Assembly: GCA_009760855.2 (NCBI GenBank)
Contig: WPIO01000054.1
Location: 312,001-376,000, forward strand
Direction: 5' to 3'
Length of the DNA stretch: 64,000 bases
DNA from: Cristatella mucedo
Lineage: Eukaryota; Bryozoa; Phylactolaemata; Cristatellidae
Shown: in pieces, positions 57,251 through 64,000 of the stretch
How the letters are laid out: each line of letters begins with the position of its first letter
How positions within the stretch are numbered: position 1 is the stretch's first letter
Translations under genes and position numbers: made by a program
Notes under the pieces: model-generated
Databases searched by the model: none
Told to the model about the DNA's origin: nothing
The model's input: the letters and a program-made list of their open reading frames with translations, nothing else

Positions 57251-57483
57251 TAGGTGCATCGGACTTTTTGTTCCGATTCACAGTAACTTGACTTTGCAGA
57301 GCGTTCAAAAAGTCTGCCAGCTAAAGCTAACGCTCCTGTAGTGGCGTTGAAGACTGGACGTTGCCTTTCATATCCAACGGACTCTCTACTTGATCATAGC
57401 TTACAAACTGCCAAACTGAATTGAATAAAGACCAGACTGGATTGTCGAGACGAGGCCATTAACGAGCCTGTCAAGGCGAAATA

Positions 57484-58030
57484 ACAATAATAATGCACTT
57501 GATAAAGCGTCCTCGGAGAACTTAATCTCTTTCTAGGCGCTTTACATTTCCTGCAAAGGGAAATGCAATTGAATGGTAAGTAAAATCATGCTTGAAAAAC
57601 AAACAAAATGAATAACATGGTTAGGGGTAACATGCACAGGGTCAGCATGCAAATGTGGTTACTGGCAGCATGCACAGTGTCAGCACGCATAAGCACACAC
57701 AGATCGAATCACAGGGACCCACTTAATGCTGTCCTAAATAGGTGTGTTTTTAAATTCTTTTTAAATTTGGTCAGGTCAGGGGATGCTCTGACGCAGGTCG
57801 GGAGGGAGTTCCAGGCTTTGGGAGCACACGAACTAAATGCACGGTCTCCAAAGGAGATGAGGTTTGTACGAGGTATTTGTAGACTGTTGGATTCCGAGAA
57901 GCGGGTGGTACGATGCTTGGCCTGGTGGGGAAAGTACATCGGAGAGATAGGCTGGAGCCATAGGATGAAGGGACCTAAAAGTGAGCGACAAAAACTTGAA
58001 GTCAATCCGTTGCTTGACAGGTAGCCAGTG
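57484..58030 (-). mobile_element. LINE family 1 copy H
   Basis: Tail at 57484, 5' truncation at ~58030. A 98-codon end of ORF2 remains open (57709-58005). Confidence 0.88.
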
Positions 58031-58049
58031 TTGCGAGGATGTACCTCGC

Positions 58050-58375
58050 CCTTCCTCCTTACTTTCCGACGTGCGTCACGACATCCCGTGACTTGACCGC
58101 ATTTAAAAAACTTACAAACGCACCTATTTATGACAGCATTTAGTGGTTACTCGTGATTAGTCCTTTATGTGCTTATGCATGCTGAAATTGCTGCATGCTG
58201 CCGCTAACCACACATCTGACCCTGTGCATGTCACCCCTAACCACGTTATTCGTGTTGTTTATCAAGCACGATACCGCTCACCGTGCGATCGCATTTCGCT
58301 TGCAGAAAATCTAAAGAAAGAGATTGAGTTCTCTGAGGACGCTTTATCCAGTGTATTTTTATTGTTATTGTTCTA
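58050..58375 (+). mobile_element. LINE family 1 copy I, head to head with H
   Basis: Forward 3' fragment from CCGACGTGCGTCACGACATC to a degraded tail. It abuts copy H within ~20 bases, so the pair forms an inverted arrangement. Confidence 0.8.
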
Positions 58376-58914
58376 ATCTCGTTCTACTGGTTATTAATAT
58401 TCTAATCTCGTTCTACTGAACGACCGTTTCATCGATCTATTAGGATTGCAATTCAGCCAAAGGGGCGGTGCTCATATGGCGTTCAGCCGGGAGAAGTTCT
58501 ACCGACTGGAACATCAGAAAGTCGAGGATTCTTGGGACGCACTAAAGCCTAGCTCGTTTCCATGACAACTGTAGATGGTGAAGACGACTTAATGATAGCT
58601 ACAATGACAGCGGTGAAGAAGGCAACGGAAAATCCTTGACAGCGACTTAATTTTTTTTAACCAAATGAGGCGACGAAACCAAGCATTGATGCATAGTAAA
58701 ACGTGGCTGTGTTAGGTTTAATTATTACTCTTGCCGAAGGCGGCTTTAGTTCAAGGAAGGGGCAGTGAAGCGGTAGCGTACAAGCCACCGGACGTAGACA
58801 GACTGCCTAGATATTAATTTTATTAGCTGAACCTGAACTGTAACGGCTTGATACCGGTTTCGCGATATATATATATATATATATAATTCATTTCATTTAA
58901 AAATATAATTCATT
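58376..58914. other. Unassigned segment
   Basis: Nothing recognised except a 25-base direct repeat (TCTAATCTCGTTCTACTG twice near 58372-58419) and a TA run at 58866-58884. Confidence 0.5.
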
Positions 58915-59042
58915 TATATGGTACCCCAAGAGAAGTTAATCTCTATTCAGGCGCTTCACATATGCCTCGGGGCTCCCCACGACCTCAGTTGGACCTTGGT
59001 CAGGGGCGAGCACCTTAACCGCTGCACCAAACCAGCTCGGCA
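58915..59042 (-). mobile_element. SINE family S1, copy c
   Basis: Reverse complement has CCGAGCTGGTTTGGTGCAGC, a changed B box (GGGGAGCCCCG), and the CTGAATAGAGATTAAC/TTCTCTTGGGG tail. Confidence 0.75.
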
Positions 59043-59164
59043 TTAGGTAGCATAAAAATACGAAACCATCTCGTAGGCGCGTCGTGTGTGCCTTAGCAGC
59101 TGAGCTGGGGGCGGCAATCCACGGACCTCCTCGCCCAGATCTCCGTCTGTGCAGAGGAAGGTGC

Positions 59165-59325
59165 TTGCCCTGCGAGGCGTCGAGCCAATGGGCTCGATAT
59201 CTCACCATACCCGATCGAGCCGATTAATGACACCCACCGCAGCACCGAATCGAGCCAATCGGATGCACCGTACCGCATCGGATCGAGCCTGTGGGCGGCA
59301 TCGAGCGGGATCGAGCCAATAAATA
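59165..59325. repeat. Degenerate ATCGAGCC repeat
   Basis: The octamer ATCGAGCC and close variants (TCGAGCCAAT) occur about six times in 150 bases at uneven spacing, followed by (AATA)n at 59318-59334. Confidence 0.6.
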
Positions 59326-59334
59326 AATAAATAA

Positions 59335-59490
59335 ATCCTAGCTGATTAAACGGCCTCTTTTTGTATAGCGATGGAAGGGCCTTTACGGCTATCACCACCG
59401 CTTGCAGTGGCGATAAAGAATCGCCCACTGCAGGAATCGAACCCACGACCTCGGGACCGAGGTCACGAAAGCAAGAGCCAGTACCGCACC
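59335..59490 (-). mobile_element. SINE family S2, copy f
   Basis: Reverse complement has GTGGGTTCGATTCCTGC, GCCACTGCAAGCGGTGGTGA, GCCGTAAAGGCCCTTCC and AATCAGCTAG: the best match to copy a. Confidence 0.8.
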
Positions 59491-59739
59491 GATGGTCAAC
59501 GATAAGATGAGGCAGCCGCAGCAGGCGAACCGGATCCGAACCTTACGACTACTGTCCCACCGACCCCACGAACGTTCCTCGATTTGGACCACTCGCACAC
59601 GGAAACCTTACCCGAGCTGCTCTGCTCTGCTGTAGGTACGAAGATGGCCGCCACACCCAGTACGCTTCTCAGGAAATGGCAAAGTGGTGCAGCGCTCGTC
59701 ATCTTAAACCAGTTACTATCCTACTAATCGCCCGACACA

Positions 59740-59755
59740 GGGGGGGGGGGGGGGG
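59740..59755. repeat. Poly-G run
   Basis: 16 consecutive G after CCCGACACA. Confidence 0.9.
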
Positions 59756-61242
<1,487 letters not shown>

Positions 61243-62812
61243 TGTAGCGCCTTGCTGGCCTTGACTGAATTTTAGTGCGAACAAGAGCTGTTCGGCGGTG
61301 GTCAAGAACTCCTTTGTCCTGGAGCAGTGAGCCAGAGAGGAGCGCCAGTGCAGTTAGAGAGCAAGAGCTTAAGAGCAAGCCAGGAAACTCTGAGACCAAC
61401 GGTGGAGATTCATCCTTTATAATCGGTCCGATACCGCGGGAGCTGCTGATTGATGTCGGCTGGCCTGTCAACCTCCGCCATCACTCTGTCTAAAAAGAAT
61501 CGTCTGGAACCCATTCGCCATTCAAGCTGGACAGAGGTGCCCTTCCAGTGGCCTAGTGACGGCATTACTTCCTTACCGTAATGGGCCATGGTGTCGGGCC
61601 CAATACCACAAAGCTCTTGCCCAATTGTCTCAGCTAAGTATTTAAGAGTCAAGCGACGCTCGCTCTTGGTCTTTTGATCTTTTGTCCGGCTCCGCGCTTC
61701 GACGCCGTTGGATTCGTTTCTCTTAAAGCGAGGGAGGAGGGCGGGCTGCTTGCCTGCGATGGAAGGATCAGGACGAGGCAGCGCTATGAGGATTCGGTGG
61801 ACTCCACTGAATATGGCCTTATAATAATAATAATAATAATAATTCACTTGATAAAGCGCCCTCAGAGAACTCAATCTCTCTCTAGGCACTTTAAATTTGC
61901 TGTAAAGTGAAATGCAATTGAATGGTAAGTAAAATCATGCTTGAAAAAACAAACGAAATGAATAATATGGTTAGGGGTGACATGCACAGGGTCAGCACGC
62001 ATAAGCACATCAAGGACGAATCACAGGGATCCACTAAATGCTGTCCTAAATAGGTGTGTTTTTAGGTTCCTTTTAAATGTGGTCAGGTCAGGGGATGTTC
62101 TGACGCAGGTCGGGAGGGAGTTCCAGGCTTTGGGAGCATACGAACTAAATGCACGGTCTCCAAAGGATTTAAGGTTTGTATGAGGTATTTCTAGACTGTT
62201 GGATTCCGAAAAGCGGGTGGTACAATGCTTGGCCTGATGGGGTAGTATATCTGACAGATAGGCTGGTGCCATAGAATGAAGGGACCTAAAAGTGAGCGAC
62301 AAAGCCTTGAAGTCAATCCGATGCTTGACTGGTAGCCAGTGCAGGTCGGCGAGATCGTATCAGATATCGCGCCCGAGCTGGAATTTTGTGTTTCTTTTGT
62401 GTTGTGTGTGTGCGCTAGCACGTGGCCTCGGCGAAAGGATTTGCCGATGCGAGCTAGACATATTTGGCGTGTGTGGAGTCCTAGTTCTCCGGTTAGGGTT
62501 TAGGCTCCGGTTCGGGCTCTGTCTATTTGGGTCGTTTTCCAATATAGGCGTAAGTAGCTTCAGTGTGGAGACGTGTTTCCTCCGCAAGAGTGTTGGTGCT
62601 GTTGAGAGCGTGCGAGGAGTGTGGAGATAAAGCTGAACTAGACGCGCAGCGACTTTGTGCGCTTGCGAATGAAGCTCAGTAAAATCCCCAATTTGTGTGC
62701 ATTGCTTTCCAATTCACGCGGCGGACTCACGAACCCCATTAGTAACGGTAAGCAGGTCGACGCCAGAAACGATCGTTTCGCGGCGGCCAGCAGCTTATTT
62801 CGCGTAGGCTCT
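61243..62812 (+). mobile_element. Solo-LTR-like element, copy 2, split by a LINE
   Basis: Starts TGTAGCGCCTTGCTGGCC, as copy 1 does on the minus strand at 15875. The two copies share GAACAAGAGCTGTTCGGCGG, a TATTTAAGAGTCAAG TATA-like stretch near 61637, and CAGTAAAATCCCCAATTTGT near 62680. The right end is cut off near 62812. LINE copy K interrupts it at 61822-62354. Confidence 0.6.
61822..62354 (-). mobile_element. LINE family 1 copy K nested in LTR copy 2
   Basis: (ATT)n tail at 61822-61842 and 5' truncation at ~62354. The last 93 codons of ORF2 remain open (62021-62302). Flanking LTR sequence joins across it when compared with copy 1. Confidence 0.9.
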
Positions 62813-63490
62813 ACGGTTCGTGGGTTCGAGTACTGCAGCGGCGATCCTGCAGCGGCTCCGGCATGAGAACCGGTCTTACGCTACAGCGAGTTTCGCGGCG
62901 GCGGCGCGCGCGCCCCACTACGAGCTGAACAACGGTCAGGGTCACGACGCCGCGTCATGCGCGAGCCCGATCGCTAGCTACTTGGCGCCATTTCACCGCC
63001 GTCGCGACTCGAGGTAAAGGCGGCTCTGTCCTTTCATTCCATTCGCTCGCTCTTCCCTCCGCGGGCGGGGGGGGGGCGCTCACTACAGCGAGTGGCGCCA
63101 TAACGGATCCACCCTATCAATGGATGCGACGACGCACCGATGTCCCACCATCGAGCAGAGAGCTGCGACAGCGACATCGTCGGCTCTGCCCAGAGTGAGG
63201 CCACTTGATTTAAGTGGGCTCGTGCATCGCAAAGTCGGCGTGGCGTAGCCGTTTCGCTGAGCCGCGCCATTCAAATCGTGCTTGCCTTCGTGCAATAAAC
63301 AGCGACGGCGGCCACGATGAGGAAGGTGGAAAGCAACTTCATTCTTCCGATTTGGTGAGATGTTTCTAGATTCCAAGTATGGAGCCTGCAACGCCCGAGC
63401 GCAAATCGGCTACTGCTACTGTCAAGTGAAAGGCTAGCTCAGTAAATAGCCAGCACAGTGCTCTTCCATTCCTTTAGGCTAGGCGTGATG
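62813..63490. other. Unassigned GC-rich segment
   Basis: A GGGTTCGAGTAC word at 62821 resembles a B box, but no SINE body follows. Short frames only. Confidence 0.4.
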
Positions 63491-64000
63491 TAATAATAAT
63501 AATAAGAATACATTTATAGTGCTCTAGGAGAACTGAATCTCTCTCTAGGTACTTTGCAGATGCTGCAAAGAAAGCATTACCAAATGTTTGGTGGAAACAT
63601 CCACAAGCAGCAGGCACGAGCAAGTAAGCACGTACATCACACGAAGGACAAATCGCCAAGACCCACCAAATTCTGTAATAAAAAGGTGCGTTTTAAGCTT
63701 CTTTCTAAATGTCGTTGTACCATGGGATTTTGTGACGTGCTTCGATAGTGAGTTCCAGGCTTTGCGAGCATACAAATCAAGACACGGTCTCCAACGTTTT
63801 TGAGGTTCGTACGGGTATGGCTAAACGATTCGCGACAGAACAGCGAGTTGTACGATTCTTCACCTGGCGGGGGATTAGTTATGACAAGTAGGCTGGAACC
63901 AGAGAATTAAAGACCTAAAAGGAAGTCGCATGAAACCTTGAAGTCGATGAGCTGCTTGACTGGGGGCCAGTGCAGGTCAGCGGGAAGTGGTGTCACGTCC
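63491..64000 (-). mobile_element. LINE family 1 copy L, runs off the window
   Basis: Diverged reverse copy: ATT tail at 63491, changed hairpin (CTAGGAGAACTGAATCTC), then C-terminal coding remnants to the window edge (CCAGTGCAGGTCAGCG). Confidence 0.8.

Overview
This is nuclear DNA from a eukaryote, most likely an invertebrate animal. Three points support this: a 14-exon gene with GT-AG introns of 0.3-3.1 kb, a peroxin gene, and a heavy load of animal-type CR1/L2-like LINEs, tRNA-like SINEs, Tc1/mariner-type MITEs and LTRs. The species cannot be named from the sequence. There are no bacterial operons, CRISPR arrays or rRNA genes.

Three host genes are supported. (1) An intronless PEX10 gene on the minus strand (6801-7736) encodes a peroxisomal RING E3 ligase of 311 aa. 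(2) A plus-strand S9-family (prolyl oligopeptidase/dipeptidyl-aminopeptidase-like) serine peptidase gene runs from 21790 to 44770. I assembled 14 exons by hand; all junctions keep phase, and the product is about 642 aa with a beta-propeller followed by an alpha/beta-hydrolase domain. Exon 10, which carries the catalytic serine, lacks one base relative to the reading frame. (3) A GC-rich intronless gene on the plus strand (51107-52252) encodes a 381-aa kinase-fold protein without the catalytic motifs, probably a pseudokinase. A cluster of CRE-like sites lies just upstream of it.

Most of the rest is repeats. LINE family 1 (CR1/L2-like, (ATT)n tail) has about 16 copies or fragments. The best, at 9.9-12.8 kb, keeps an open 894-codon frame but is truncated within its endonuclease. 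LINE family 2, with an (ACATT)n tail, has five copies. Two tRNA-like SINE families (S1, S2) are scattered throughout, and S1 shares its 3' hairpin with LINE family 1. A solo-LTR-like element of about 1.26 kb at 14.6-15.9 kb has a second copy at 61.2-62.8 kb in the opposite orientation. Three MITE-like elements with related inverted ends lie side by side in intron 9 of the S9 gene.

Tandem repeats include a decayed ~175-bp satellite at 9.1-14.1 kb split by the LINE, a ~119-unit (CGG)n tract at 16.7-17.1 kb, a 30-bp CCAAT minisatellite at 2.6 kb, and a 24-29 bp minisatellite at 54.2-54.4 kb that repeats the heat-shock-element core nGAAnnTTCn. Layout: 0-5 kb repeats; 5.5-8.6 kb GC-rich PEX10 locus; 9-20.5 kb satellite, LINE, LTR and CGG repeat; 21.8-45.1 kb S9 gene; 45.4-47 kb LINE; 50.9-52.3 kb pseudokinase; 52.4-64 kb repeats with unassigned sequence between. 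The three genes show no sign of working together.
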